This document shows positions 49,794 through 62,640 of a DNA stretch of 64,000 nucleotides, one piece after another. The translations under genes were made by a program, and so were the position numbers. This DNA comes from Acanthornis magna (lineage: Eukaryota; Chordata; Aves; Passeriformes; Acanthizidae). The number at the start of each line of letters is the position of its first letter. The stretch's first letter is position 1. The notes under the pieces are model-generated. The model was not told the DNA's origin and made no database searches. It was given only the letters and a program-made list of their open reading frames with translations. The stretch lies in assembly GCA_036785705.1 (NCBI GenBank), contig JAWUZG010000070.1, positions 507,001-571,000 on the forward strand, in the 5' to 3' direction.

Positions 49794-52700
49794 CTACAGG
49801 CCACAATGGCACCAGGTCGTCTTTCTTGTTCAGATTTGGTAAACACCAAACGCTCTGCAGACTGTGGTAGTTTCACCTGAAACCTAACATTTTGCTCAAG
49901 TTTTGAAAGCCTTCTGTTGACCTCAGAAGTTGTGTTTTCACATGGATATCAAACCAGCACAAATACCCTTCACTCAGCAAGTTCAAGATTCTAATGGATG
50001 TATTTTCAAGAGCTCAAACCATCCTTGTAACCACGGTGCTAATTATGGTGATCTGCTTCCTTGTTTAATTTCCTGTACTCTGAACCCATTGCACAAACCT
50101 TGCCTGTAAATCTGAACTCATCTGGGCTTTAACCTTCAAAACCTGTGATGACATTAGGCAAAACTTGCAATCAACAGAATGTTCTGCTCAAGCCTACTTC
50201 CAAATACATAAAACATTTATATCCCTGCTCTCCAGAAGCACCAGAAAACCACACACTCTCCTCATACCAAGGCACAACACCACACATGCAGGAACTACCA
50301 CAAATTACAGGAATAATATTCCCCATGTCAAAGCTTAAAAAAACACAAAGCAAATAACAATATGTAGCCTGTTTGTCCCTAAGAACATCCAAAAATTCTT
50401 TCTCACCAGAGTTTGTTCCCATCTCAGCTGGAAGCATCCTTTTCCCTTTTCATTTTCCTGCAGTGTTATCACTGGATGACAACAGGATTATAGAAGGCTC
50501 TGATCTCTGCTGAAGTATCAAGCAGACAAGTACTCAAAGTCTACAGCTGAAACATAATTCTCACAGTGCTTAGGGCTGGGCTGATGGTTAGTCTTTTTCC
50601 TTTGGGGAGTTGCTGGGTTTTGGGGTGGATTTTTTTAATTGTTTCATTTTGGGGTTTTTTTAGAATCCAGTTCTTCACATGCACAGGTTTCAGGTGGTGA
50701 TTTTTAGGATATTTCAGTGAGAGTTGTTTGAATTTTTCCCAAGTTCTTTAGTTAGGAAAGTAAGCACTCAAATTTAGGTTTCAGCAAGGTAAATGCTTTA
50801 GCTGAGCTCACAGACGAGATTTCCTAAGCGTGTTTCCTGTGCAAATACTCAACATAAGGAAGCCCACACAGACCAAGTTGGTTTCTCTGCCAGGCTTTAT
50901 CCACACCAAATGACTGAAGGTGGACCTTCAAGAGTACAAGATAATACACAGAATTATTCTCTTTGCTTTTCATAATTTCCATTGTTGAAGCAGCTAGACT
51001 GCTAACCTAAAAAAATACCTGGATATTCCCAAATAGTTGGGTTTCTGGTTTTATGCAGCAGTATTTTCTAGTTTATAACCAACATGGCAGGCAGCTGACT
51101 AGAAAGGCTCTGTTAGTACTAATATTATGGTCAAAGATTATCAAAAAAGTTGATGCTTCAGAGTTCTGTAGATTTCTGTTGTTTGCATCAATATTCACTG
51201 TGCAACACAAAGTTCACACTAAGAACAGCTAAGAAAACTCTGATATTAGATATTTTGCTGTTCATAACCTAGTCTAATTATTTAAATGGAACTTTAACTG
51301 TATTCATGATGAAATGTCTTGTCAGTAACAACCAGGGCATCAAATTCAGTTTTATTTTCTCTAGAGGAGTGGCAGTGAGCTGTTTCAATTAGAGTGAAAT
51401 TGTTTTGTCAGCACACTGTTTAAAAGAGCAATAGGGCTGTGCTGTACAAAAATACAGATGCTGCTTACTGTGACTTACTAAAAAAGAGAAATTGCATAAC
51501 CTACTAATCTTTTCAGAGTGCTCAGTACTATAAATATGTCAAAATTCCTGAAATCTCCCTATCAAAGTATTTGAGAAGGTAGACTGTGAGTAGAAGACAT
51601 TCACTCAGATCGAATTACTGTGAAGAGCTTTTGAAGCTACTTTTTACAATGTCATTCAATGAAAAGCTAATAGAGATTTTTATCTTTCCATGATTACTAG
51701 GTCATCACATTTAATAAATGCAACAGTGTTGAACCCTATTGTAAATGAAATGTACTTTTCCAATGTCCCAAGTCATCTTTTGCCTTCAACCTCCTCCTCA
51801 AACCACCACTTGCTTTGGACTGACCATTAAGCTGTGATTTCATCTATAAATAATTGAGAGGGGAAAAAAGCTCTGTTCCCAGTCAAAAAATAAGCAAGTT
51901 TTCACACTGAAAAAACCCCAAACCTATCCTGTAATGTTCCCTAATCTATAAATAATTAGATCTCAAGTGCTTTCTAAAGGTCAGTGATATTATCCTTTCC
52001 CTCCTGAGAGACAAAGTGAGGGTGTAGCAAAGTAGTGTGGCTTCTCCAGATCCACCCTGTCAGTGGCAGACAAAAACAAAATCAGGTCTCCTGAGGTCCA
52101 GGGGACTGCTCTACGTGCAACCTTTTCCATACACCAGATGTACCTCAGGTATGTCTGTGGCTTCAGAAAGATTACAGGAGTCAGCTTTGACTCCTGTAAC
52201 TTTCAGATTAAATGGAGCATGTGAATTAAATGGAATACCTAAAACATTTTGAACATGTAATGTGAAGCAGTGATTTTAAACCCTTACATAAAGAAAAATG
52301 GCAAGTGAATTTTTGTGCTCACAGTTAGGTATAGACTTAGCTGAAGAAATTAAGTTTATAATTGAACAAGGCACAATGATGCATACTCTTAAATATCTCT
52401 TGAAAACATTTTATTTCATTTAAATCAACACTCTTTATTCCTCCTGCTTTTTGCTTGTTTTGAATATTCAGAAGCACACACACCTTTCCAGCTCCCTGCA
52501 CTTACCTTGACCCTCTCAAATGTGACTGGAAATGTCACTTAAAGCATAAGCAGGCCAGGTCCTCAGAGCATTCAGTTTTCACTCCCTGCTTGAATTTAAA
52601 ACCAGCCTTCTCATTTGCAAGTTTTTAATTAGATTAGCACTTTTTTTTTTTTCCTTTGGATGCAGAACTGTTAATGAATTAGCTCGGTTACAGCTTCCTC

Positions 52701-55700
52701 TCTATATTTAACAATTACACCAGGGTGGTTGGAACTGGATGATCTTTAAGGTTCCTGTACTCATCAAGTCCATTTCCATCATTACTATCACACTGTACTT
52801 TCTCTCCCCAAACTGACACCTAAAGTGACACAAGGGGGTCTAAAACACATTTACCTACGGTTTGGAGAGCTTTGCACTCCTGAAACAGTTTAAAACAAGC
52901 AAGGCCCCTCGCAAATATGGATCTTCTAAGGAAAATAAACTCTGAAACCAGCCGTCAAACAATATAAGTGAATTCCAGCAGAAATTTGTGTATTTTAAGT
53001 ATTTCATAAAGTTGTTAAAAAAAAAAAATCCAGCACATCATCTGCAGAAAATGTTGTTATATTAGTACCAGAATAGAGAACATGCAGATTGAAACTAATT
53101 CTTTTTTTTACAAAAAGGAGGATTCAAAATGCAGAACTCAGACTGTTTTTACTATCTCATTTTAAGCTTTCCTTTTTCTCATTTTGAATTCCCTTGTTCC
53201 ATTTATCTTTAATCCTCTTGTATGCATTGATATGAATTATTCAATTGCAGTGAAAAATAATATTTTCCAAAATTCATTTCATTATTTCAACCTTTCCTTG
53301 AAATATTTTGAGACGTTGATTTTTCTCCATACTTCAGGCTGAAGATACTAAATTGCTTGAAAATTTCCCTGTTATTTTTCCAGCTCACGAAATAAGAAAA
53401 TTATCACTGGGGAAAAAGCAAGAATATTCCCTCAACCTGCAAAAAAATCCAAGAAACAGTGTGGAAAGAAACAATTTCAAAATAAAACCTATATGGTTTT
53501 CTAGCATGATGAAAACACCAGATTAGGAAGTTACAGCCCTCCCATGAGGTCACGTTACTTGAAGTTAACATAAAGACCAATAACATTTTGTATTCATGTG
53601 TGATCTTCAATATCAAATGGCCCCTCATGTTGTGTCAAGTTAGGACATTCACCCAAAAAAATGCTGCTTGATAAAATACTGTGAGGAGCTCTACTAGAGG
53701 GTTTGACCTCACATAGTTTAAGGGCATATGCCAGTGAAGCACTGTCACCACCTGAGGTGAAAATTCACTTCATTTCCTTAACAAACCAACCAGATTTACA
53801 TCCCTTTTTTTTTTTTTCCTGGACCTGGGTAAGAATGTCAGGACCTGACCTACTCTGAACCTGCTTGCTGAGGGACAGAGTGCCATTTTTTCTTACTGCA
53901 ACTTTCATCTCTGAGATGAGGAAACAACCACTAGGGATGTCAGTTTTATGGCATGTCCTGGAATGATTTGAGACAGGAAGCTCCTTTTCTGAGATGAAAA
54001 GGCAGTTTTCTGCTTAGTGGCCAAGGCCAGCCACAGGAAAAGGGTTATTAGCACAATAAAAATCATGAATGGTTCACAACCATATTCCAAAGTCAGAAAC
54101 AGCATCTGGATTTATGAGCTAAAAACGTCCTTGGAGTCAAAGGAAATCCAGCACCCTTTGACTCTGTCCCTATCACTCTACCTTTTCTTCTGGGAAAATA
54201 TGTAATAGAAATAAAATGCATAAACAGGTATGGAAAGGCTGGAGTTGCCCTTCCATTTCACGATGGGTTTGCAGATGGGTATCTACATCAGAGACAAGTG
54301 TCATCTTAAGTTATTATCAGCCAAAAAAACTGCCACCACGTTCTGGCAATTTCTCATACCCCAAAGTCCATACATTCACCCCATGGAAAGATCTTGACAG
54401 TAACAGCCAGCTTATGCTAAGAACACTGGCATATGCAGGCTCACTTCTCTAGATGTTTAGCTCAAGCTGATTTAGGGCCACCTGGATATCCTGTCAGATC
54501 CCTCCCTGATGAGAATTGCCAAATTAAGCTCTTGCCTTCAATTGTCACGAGTGCCTTATTTCATCTGCAGCCTTGATTGCCCCCTTAAAGCACACCACGG
54601 AAATACTTGCTATGCACATCAAGCAGGAAGATGGAAGAGTGCAAAACACAGATCGAGGGTGATTATCAAAAAATCAGACTGCTGAGAAATGAAGCATAAT
54701 ATCAGTTAAAGTGTCACTAAAACAGAGTTATGAGTATAGTCAGGTAAAATACTTGATAATTGCTTATAATTTTCAGTGTTTGGAAAACAATTTCCTGGCC
54801 AGATGTTTTCACATTGTATTAGATGTTTCACTCCCTGTCAAGTGTTGTACATTTTCCCCAGTTTATGATTCAAGGTGTTGATCATATTCAGTCTTTCAAG
54901 ATGATTACCTGGTAACATTAACATACAAATGTACAGTGATTATCTCTGCTCTTCAGAATTCTTTGCATTTTGCACAAGGAAAACAAATAATAAAAGAAAT
55001 AAATCAGTCTCCTTCAACTTATATGATGTCTATTTCAAAATGAAATTATTGTGAATTCAGAGTCTATGAAAATTAGGTATTAATCAATTTCAAAGTACTG
55101 AAAACTTTCACCTAAGCTTGAAAGTAGCAACACAGAGTTAGACTGTTTCAGTAGGCTGGAGCTGACAGGCATAACTGTCTCATAAAACAAACACACTCCT
55201 TACCTCTAGGAATCATACAGTGCTTTCATATCCTATTCATAAGACTTACCAAGTGCTGAGTATCTGCAGCCATTTCTGAGGAATATACAGCAATTTACAG
55301 TATACAATCATAAAAAATTAGGACACTATTTCAGAGTGTAGGGGAAAATACTATCTATTCTCCAGGCTTCTCTCATGAAACAGTAAAAATTACATAGTAA
55401 AACTGGGTCATGTTCAACACCACCTGAATCTAAAAAAAAGTAGAGGTTATTTATACAGGAATTTGATAAAGGCAGTATGATGGGAATACATCTTCATTTC
55501 CACTGATTTCACTGAAGTTCTATGAAGTATCTAAATTTGTTCCTAGTGGATTAATACAGTAATTCCTCTATGTCTGAATTCATTATGCCCTGCTGCTTAA
55601 AGGAAACAGGGACCATTACAGCAACAGCTCTGTGCAGGGTCACTGCTATAGGCATTTATGCAAGATTTGCATTTTGAACCCTTTTCTTGTTTGTTAGAAT

Positions 55701-58419
55701 CCTTAATGAGTTCATAAAATAAACTTTAGTGTCCACAGTACACTGTCCTATGAGATATGCAAATGGCTTGTGACAGTTATCCACAGGGACAGAGCACCAA
55801 TCTCTTTCATTGCCAGCAGGAATCAGTGGTGAACACAAGGGCCCACAACCTAGACAGGATTTGGATTTACACACACACCCCCCACTAACGTGGCCTAATG
55901 CCTTGGCTAATTCCTGGTGCTATGCTCTGCCCACTGCTCTTGCTTCTGTTTTCCTGTTGGGTCTTTCATGTTACCGCATCAAGGCTGAGTGATTTAAATA
56001 AAATAAATCCGATTAATCTTTCAATCACTTCAGTTCATATTTATTTCTTTATCCTTTGCTCTCATAGTTGATACTTCCCTGGTCCTTTCGACCCCTCCAC
56101 AGTCCTGGCTCTGAAAGATATTATTTTCAAAGAATATGGGAGAAAAAGCCAAAGGGAAACATCAATGCATCCAGATTTCCCTTTGTTTTTCTTCACTAAA
56201 CTCATACATATTCGTCCTGCAGACCAACAAACAGCTTCTCTTATCACGCAGGAGCCAGAATCACCTTCTTCAGAGTTTTTCAGTATTACCAAAACACCTG
56301 GGTTCGAAAACAGAACTGATAAATCATCAAAAGCAGAAAATGAAGGGGGGAAATGTTTCGCCAGGTTCATAAGAAAAAATATAAACGGGAAAGTTTGTGT
56401 CCAATCCATTATAAATGAGTTGCAGCATTTTGCCAATAATTTATTAGTCCTGATTTCACTATGATGACAGTGCATTTAATCCTGCTCATTTCTAGTGCTA
56501 TTATACAGTTTGCTTCTTCACACTGAATGACATCTTTCTTTGCAAGCAATGCCAACTTGACTGCCAAGCCAGACTTCAAGCTCCACTGGCACCGATGACT
56601 CCAGGATTTTCACAGTGAGGGGCCAACAGTGTCATCTACCAGTTTCAGAAAACCAAACTTGTGCCTAAATCACTCTCCTATTCTCCAGTTCCAGGCTGGT
56701 TCTCAGAAGTTAAGGTAAATTCCTGGTACTTTCGGCCATTTGCTAGTAATTTGCATGAAAATAGGATGTCACTTTAAATTTTGCACCTCATAGCCTCATT
56801 AAACACAGAATATGCCGCCGAAAGAAATCCCATAAAGACAGTAAGAGCCAAAAGAATGAATCCTGCATTTTATTCAAGCCACAGGCAAAAGGATTACAAA
56901 CTTCATGATGTGAAATGATGTCTGAACAGAGTGGGAATGACAATTAAGAGCTGGGCAAGGGATTTATATCCAACAGCCACAGTGATGACTGTCCAACGTT
57001 TTCAAGCCTACATTCTTAGTACACTTCTGCATTTAATATTAGTTTTACTTTATATCGATTTCATAATTTATCTACATACATTTGATTTTATTTTTCTTTG
57101 ATGTTTTTAAAGCCTAGCTAAAAAATAAAACCCATGCAGAACTTACACCAAGCTTTGCCCCCAGTGACTCACCAAAATCCCTCAACCATTTAAGAAAACC
57201 TGCTCAAAAGCTTATCAGTCCACAGCATGTTCTTTCCATTACATAGGGGCTTTTAGACTTTCTCTGGTGCACACCAGTGTGGTCTGCTGAGTTATTACCT
57301 TAAAGGCTGCATTTTCAAAGAGAGAGACTAACTTTTGCTTGCCTATAAGGCTTGGAGATTGACAAGGGGAAAAAACCACACGGTTAAGCGCAAAAGCCCC
57401 CCTTTCTACCTTTCACAAACCTTGTTTACTCTTCCTGTGTGAGTTACTAGGGGTAAATTAGCATCCAAGGAAAAGGTTGAAAGAATTTTTCATAAAGACA
57501 CCTCAAAAGAAGAACCACTGGCCCAGCACATATTCCTCATTCTCCACCTTATGTTCTGAATTATGAATCTTTTTTCCATATTACTTTTCTTTAGTTCAAA
57601 GAGCGATATCATGTAATAAAACCAGAGGCAAACAACCTTTAACTAGCTCCATTTTAAAGGAATAAGTATTTCAGCACAGAATTTGACTTAGAATTTCAAG
57701 CACATTAATCTATATTTACACATGTTGTTATTCAACATATTTTTCTGCTAAACTTTACTAATTATTTAGAAACAATGAAGCAAATGGAGTGATATTTCTG
57801 GAAAATTAGCCATCTTCCAACACTAGCTAAGAGAAAGTCCCAACAAATTTAACTGTTCAAGGAGTAATTAACGCACTTGATGTCTATTTTTATTGTAGGA
57901 CTACATGATTAATGAGCTGTCAGAGTCTTAAGGCATTCCCTGGCATGTTTCTGTAAGCTTGTTCAGATAATAAGCCTTAAGAGACGAATGAAGCATGTCC
58001 TGCCAGATCTGCTGGGATGATTTCCTTGTATGATAACCAGGGGACATGAAGTATCTCAGCTATTCCTAAAAAAAAAAATCTGTCTGCTCATTAATCAAAT
58101 CCTGTCTCACACTGTGTGAGTGCCATGATGAAGAAGAGAAGCACATGACAATAATGGACACACAGGATCAAACAATCTGGATTCTTCAGCCGTGTGGGCT
58201 TCTCCACGTGAAGGAAAGATGTGCACAAGATATTGTCAGCCCTGAGAGAACTGATCCACAGAGCACAGTGTGCGATAACCATCACACCACAGATAAACTC
58301 AGAGGAAGCAAAGAAAACTTGCCTTAATCTGATCAACCATTTCCCAGGATCTTTAGGAGCAGGACTTCTGTCAGGACACAAAACAGCCCTACAATCACTA
58401 TCCGAACACGTGGGCTTAC
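49794..58419 (-). other. Large intron of the unidentified gene
   Basis: An 8.6 kb phase-0 intron between two supported exons. It holds a CR1-like fragment near 52.75 kb, T runs at 52641-52652 and 53805-53817, and a longish minus frame at 56475-56062 (137 codons) that looks like chance because it is rich in Phe, Leu and Ser and has no splice pair. No other repeat is recognised. Confidence 0.6.
52721..52785 (+). mobile_element. CR1-like LINE fragment
   Basis: CAGGGTGGTTGGAACTGGAT, directly followed by GATCTTTAAGGTTCCTGTAC, matches the sense strand of the avian CR1 3' end, where GGTTGGACTAGATGATCTTTAAGGTCCC-type sequence is typical. The match fades near 52785. It is an old, truncated copy opposite in orientation to the fragment at 47.7 kb. 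Confidence 0.7.
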
Positions 58420-58541
58420 CTCAAAAAGAGTAAGTGCAGACAGGACATTGTGGCACCACTGCTCAAGGACTTCCTGAGGAGTAAGTTTTCCTCTGTAAAG
58501 GAGGATCAGGGTGGTCAGCTGGTTATTCTGGGCAGGTTTCT
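58420..58541 (-). CDS. Coding exon of unidentified minus-strand gene (122 bp)
   Basis: This is the best-supported exon in the window. The acceptor is ACTTTCTCTGTCTCTACAG and the donor is the near-perfect TTTGAG|GTAAGCCC. Two bases complete the codon begun in the previous exon (phase 1), and 40 open codons end in phase 0. The reading includes NNQLTTLILLYRGK, LTPQEVLEQW and CHNVLSALTLFE, which looks like two amphipathic helices with a basic loop between them. No signal peptide or membrane segment is evident. The two other frames contain stops. It joins the exon at 49664-49793 without a frame break. The start of the gene lies upstream, beyond 59 kb. I cannot name the product: the residues call up no family motif that I am sure of. 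Confidence 0.82.
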
Positions 58542-59033
58542 CTGTAGAGACAGAGAAAGTCAAGAGGTCATTAGAAAACATCTTTAAAAGAGAGGTATTC
58601 TACAGTGAACACAGTGTACTTTTAAAGCCTCTTTGCCTAATTTGTGGGTGGTAGTGTAGTGTTTTGGGTTTTTTTTTTGTCTTCCCTCAAAAAAACAATC
58701 TGAACTATGACTTGCCTGACTCTGAGATATTGCATCTAAAGCCACAGGGACAGAAGGCACTGTCCACTAGTCTTTGCGATCTTAAATTATATGGCAAACT
58801 CCTTAAATGCACCTGCTGATGTTAGGAAATTATTTGGATGGCTTTAAACAAGCATGAAGCTAGACACACTAAGCTTAAAATTGTACCCTGGTGGTCACTC
58901 TGTATGCACTGACAGCAGTAAAAACAGTGTAGCAGAGAAGCCATCCCAGCATCTGTAATAATAGCTCTGGGTTATTCATCACTAACACCAGCAACAAACG
59001 TAAAATTGCCAATTAGAAATGAATTCCTATCAC
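58542..59033 (-). other. Short intron (if the 59034 exon is real)
   Basis: A 492-bp phase-1 interval with an ordinary AT-rich composition and a short T run near 58668-58678. If the 59034-59080 exon is wrong, this is just the start of a longer intron. Confidence 0.4.
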
Positions 59034-59080
59034 CTCCTGGGTTTCTTTTACATGCTGTCATGAGCAGAGCTTTAGACTGT
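59034..59080 (-). CDS. Probable small coding exon (47 bp)
   Basis: On minus, a strong acceptor (AGCTCTCCTTTTTGTTCAG) is followed by 47 bp and the moderate donor CCAGGAG|GTGATAGG. One frame fits: one base completes a codon, then QSKALLMTACKRNPG, then a leftover G. With the AG that opens the 58420-58541 exon, this makes a Glu codon, and the frame continues without a break. The phases (2>1) therefore match the next exon. The exon is short and the donor departs from consensus at +4, so it is less certain than the three exons downstream. The segment at 62570-62640 is an alternative partner. Confidence 0.45.
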
Positions 59081-59565
59081 CTGAACAAAAAGGAGAGCTT
59101 GCAATACAAGCAGTAAAATTTCACATCACTGTCATATCAAATGAATTTAGAGAGAAGCAACTCTGGACTGCAAAGTATTGCTACAAAGTTGCCAGGAAAT
59201 AAAGTCTTCCTCCTTTTTTCTGTTATGTTTCTCTAACCTGATCTTCCTTTCCTTGATCCTATTCATCAGATGCAATGGCTTGTCCATCTTATTTTGTACT
59301 ATAGTATTTTGACAGACTGAAGGTTTTTGGTAGTCGGATGGTAACTAGGTTTACTAGTTTTCAATTCAAAAGAAAATAAATCCCAGAAGAGCCAGCATTT
59401 AACTTGTCTCTTTCTGTTCTATTTCTTTTATTTGCCAAGCATAAAACAAAGACCAAAACTAGACTAAGATAATTTTCACAGTGCATTTCAGCAGAGCAGC
59501 AGCAAGTCATGATGTTTTCTCTGAGTTCCTAAATACCTAGAAGACAGGATTTTCCTTTTTTTTAA

Positions 59566-59582
59566 TGTTGTTGTTGTTGTTT
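59566..59582. repeat. GTT trinucleotide microsatellite
   Basis: Five consecutive GTT units with flanking T runs. Confidence 0.85.
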
Positions 59583-62569
59583 AGAGATTTTTTTAAATCA
59601 AGAAATAAAATCTGAAGGATTCATTTGAACAAAGAGGTTTTCAAAACAGGAACAGTTATTGTAAGGTTATCTGCACAGAATCCTGATAAAGATCATAAAG
59701 AATTGAAGTATTCAGCTTTAGAGACAAAAGGATCAGGGAAACTGGATGCAATGATTACAGCTTTCTCTTTACTGAAATCCAGGCCAGGAAGAGAAAAATT
59801 GAATCTTCTAATTAGACTGCTATTTTTGCAACAAAACCATCCTTTGCTGGTGATTATTAAACAGCAAAGTCTGTCCACACCAATTGAATGAAATGAATTT
59901 CTAATACCTGAAGAAATAAATAGAGGACAGGGGAAAACTCTTCCTATTCATTTTTCAGCTAATTGGGAGGGATAAGCTTTACTAGAAACATTTTTGCAGT
60001 AACAGGTATGGCTTAGTACGTAATTTATTATGATGCAAGGGAATGCACATCTAAGTTTACAACAAGAATTAAGTCCAATATTATCGGATAATTAATGTGA
60101 CATTGACAAAGCAGCTTGCTGTATGCATGTATGCATACATTACTTAGCAAGCCTGAAATATATTTGTCCTTTCCTGATAACCAGCTGTGCAATAAATCAC
60201 AGAAGCATTTTTGTGCAATTCTGCAAACTAGAACTTAAGGACTGACAGCATTAAATCAGGTAATTTCTAGCTCCCAGGATCCATTTTTCTGGACTGGGCA
60301 TGGCCCCTATTGGAATTTAACCATGGTAGGCACCTAAGCCTAAACACAGCAAAACATAGCACCACACAAGCTACCACAAAAAAAAATTCCCTCTTATCCA
60401 GCCCAAACCAGTAAAACCCCACACGGGATGGCAACACCTATCAAGAAAGGTGGTTTCAGTTCAGAAACCTGAATAGCAAAGGCATCCCAAAACAAGAAAG
60501 ACAGTCTCAAGAAAATCAATCTCTCCTTTAGTCAAGAATTTTGGCTGAATTGTTCTGTACTAATCCTGTCACACCTGCCTACAATGACAGATTGTGGGGA
60601 ATTTTTTTCAGTGTGGGTGGAATAATTCTCTGTAGTCTGAAAAAGAAAACATGAAAACAAATACATGAAAACAATGCTTTCCTTTTGGAATTTACAGATG
60701 ACTTTTCAGTAGGCTGCCTTCCAGCACCAAATCTTTGGTCAGACTGAAAAAGTAATGAGGTGCTGGAGTCTTAGGAAGTTTTAAAAAAAAATAAAGCCAA
60801 CAAAATAAATCAAAACATTTGCTAGAAAACAAAACAGGCTGCATCATTTCAAGAGGGTAAAATAAGGCAAATCTGTCTGGGGTGGAGACTATGAGAAGAC
60901 TGTTTCTGTCACTCCTGGGAGAGCAGGGTTAATCAGGACTGGCCACCAGAATCACTCCTCTAATCAGTATGGATGTGCTACATGCAAGGCCAGAACATTA
61001 GACCATTAGGAGGAGAATAAACAAATGCCAGAGAGTACCAGAGAGCCCCTGTGTCAAGCTGTCTGGAAGGGTCGTATCTTGTTTTGCTTTGAGTAAGATC
61101 ACAGAAAGTCTGCTCGTAAGAAAGTAAAAGTTTGAGAGTGCTTGTGGTTGCTGTGCTCTACTAAGGTTCAGCTCTGCAGTACACACACTGTATGGAGAAG
61201 GTAAACTGAGTTTAACACGTGTTGTACCTCCTTAAACTACCCCAGAAAAACCACAGAAACCACAAGTTTTGTTTCTGGTGCCATGTGCCCAAGCACAGGA
61301 AGCCCAGGGCTCGGGGCCAAGCAGGAAGAGGTGCTTTGCAGAACATACAGAGCCGTGTGACTCTACACAGCCCCTGCTCCGTGGGTAATTAGGGAGCTGG
61401 TGGTAATTGGAACAGCCCTGCTTCTCCCACAGTAAGTACCCTGCATTACTGCCTGATGGATTATAGCTACTGACACATGACAGAATAATTTGTCTTTTAT
61501 TCAACTCCAACACTGAATTATTGGAAGCTGGAGTTGTCTGTGGCCTAGAGGGAGACATTGTGCCGGAGTTTCATTTGCTGTTATTGAAGGCAAGAGGTTT
61601 ATAAAAGTTAATGAAATACAGTCGGTAAAGAGACTGCAGAGGGTCTCAATCACAGCTGCAGCAGCACACAGATGCCTCTTGCTATTACACAGGGCAGCAA
61701 AAAGGCACCAGTCTTTCCAAGCTACGATATCATAGAAAATATTTAACGTTTTCACAGGAACTACTACTTTTCTATCATTTGACTAACTGCTAGAGCTGTT
61801 AACTTTCCTGACATTTCTTTAATATTTTAAGTCATGCACAGCAATCTCACAGAACAGACAGTGAAATGAAGACAATAGTCCAATGCTATCTTCATGCCTT
61901 AAGAGACTGTCTCAAGCAGTCCACGACTACAGTTAGCACACTTCAGAATCTGCAATTAAAGATGCATCCTGCACCAGCCAGCTATTAGGGAGATGGTCTT
62001 AATGAACAAGTTGCATATGGACTACAAAAAGTGCAAATAATTTCCAAACAACATCCTGATAGTTAAAAATTTAATCCTATATGAGGCATAGAAACTCATA
62101 TAATCCTAGTGTAAGATGAAAAGCACTTTGACAGAAAAAAAAATTAATATTACTTTAGAGCCATCACTGAAGGACTTAACACCTGTTTACAGGGCTTGGT
62201 TGTGTGGGTTTAAAATAAATCTCACTAATACTTTGGGAAAAATCATGATGTTATTTGCTTTCTGGGATATAAAAAGAGATTAAAATGTCAGGAAAAGCAT
62301 CAAGTTTTCTAAGATGCACTATTTACTGATAATGGCTAAATAACTTTCTCTCATTACAAAAGAAAATTATTCTGTAGCAAAACATCCATGGATATCCAGT
62401 CTGATAAACTATATCTTTAAAGCAGCAATGCTTTTCCACTAGAATAACTTGAGGGAAAGAATTGCTCACACTTTTCTCTTTTAAATGAAACAAAGGCAAA
62501 AACATTGACCTTGAATGTCACTTTTATTACAGCAGCTCCTTCAGCTTTGTCATAAAGCTCCAAGGTTAC

Positions 62570-62640
62570 CAGTGCTCTGGAACCCAATTACACTGTACAT
62601 CACCACCAGCGCTATTCTGGCTGCTGAACCATTTTCTGAG
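62570..62640 (-). other. Candidate coding exon (71 bp)
   Basis: The minus-strand acceptor GACGTTTCCTTGCCCAG is strong and the donor GCACTG|GTAACC is fair. One frame (phases 2>1) reads SENGSAARIALVVMYSVIGF and its leftover G also fits the 58420-58541 exon, so it competes with the 59034-59080 exon for that position. The opposite strand is open over the same interval, behind its own acceptor at about 62532, which weakens both readings. Confidence 0.22.

Noticed and set aside
49794..49870. Longer version of the 49664-49793 exon starting at an acceptor near 49870
   Set aside because: The frame opened there (with KSEQERRPGAIVACSSGELY) runs into a TAG before the donor, and the frame that reaches the donor has a stop at the shorter exon's acceptor. 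A frameshifted exon could be imagined, but the shorter exon fits both neighbours.
55250..55275. 26-bp segment with a good acceptor and a consensus donor on minus
   Set aside because: It lies between two supported exons that join in phase 0. A 26-bp exon would break the frame, so it cannot be a constitutive exon.
56062..56475. 137-codon minus-strand open frame
   Set aside because: It lies within the intron between supported exons, has no paired splice sites in frame, and is hydrophobic/Ser-rich as chance frames in AT-rich DNA often are.
61501..61755. Minus-strand frame ending in a stop with AATAAA just after it
   Set aside because: The upstream acceptor lacks a pyrimidine tract, and the poly(A) signal sits almost on the stop codon. 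This would also place a gene end upstream of the supported exons on the same strand.
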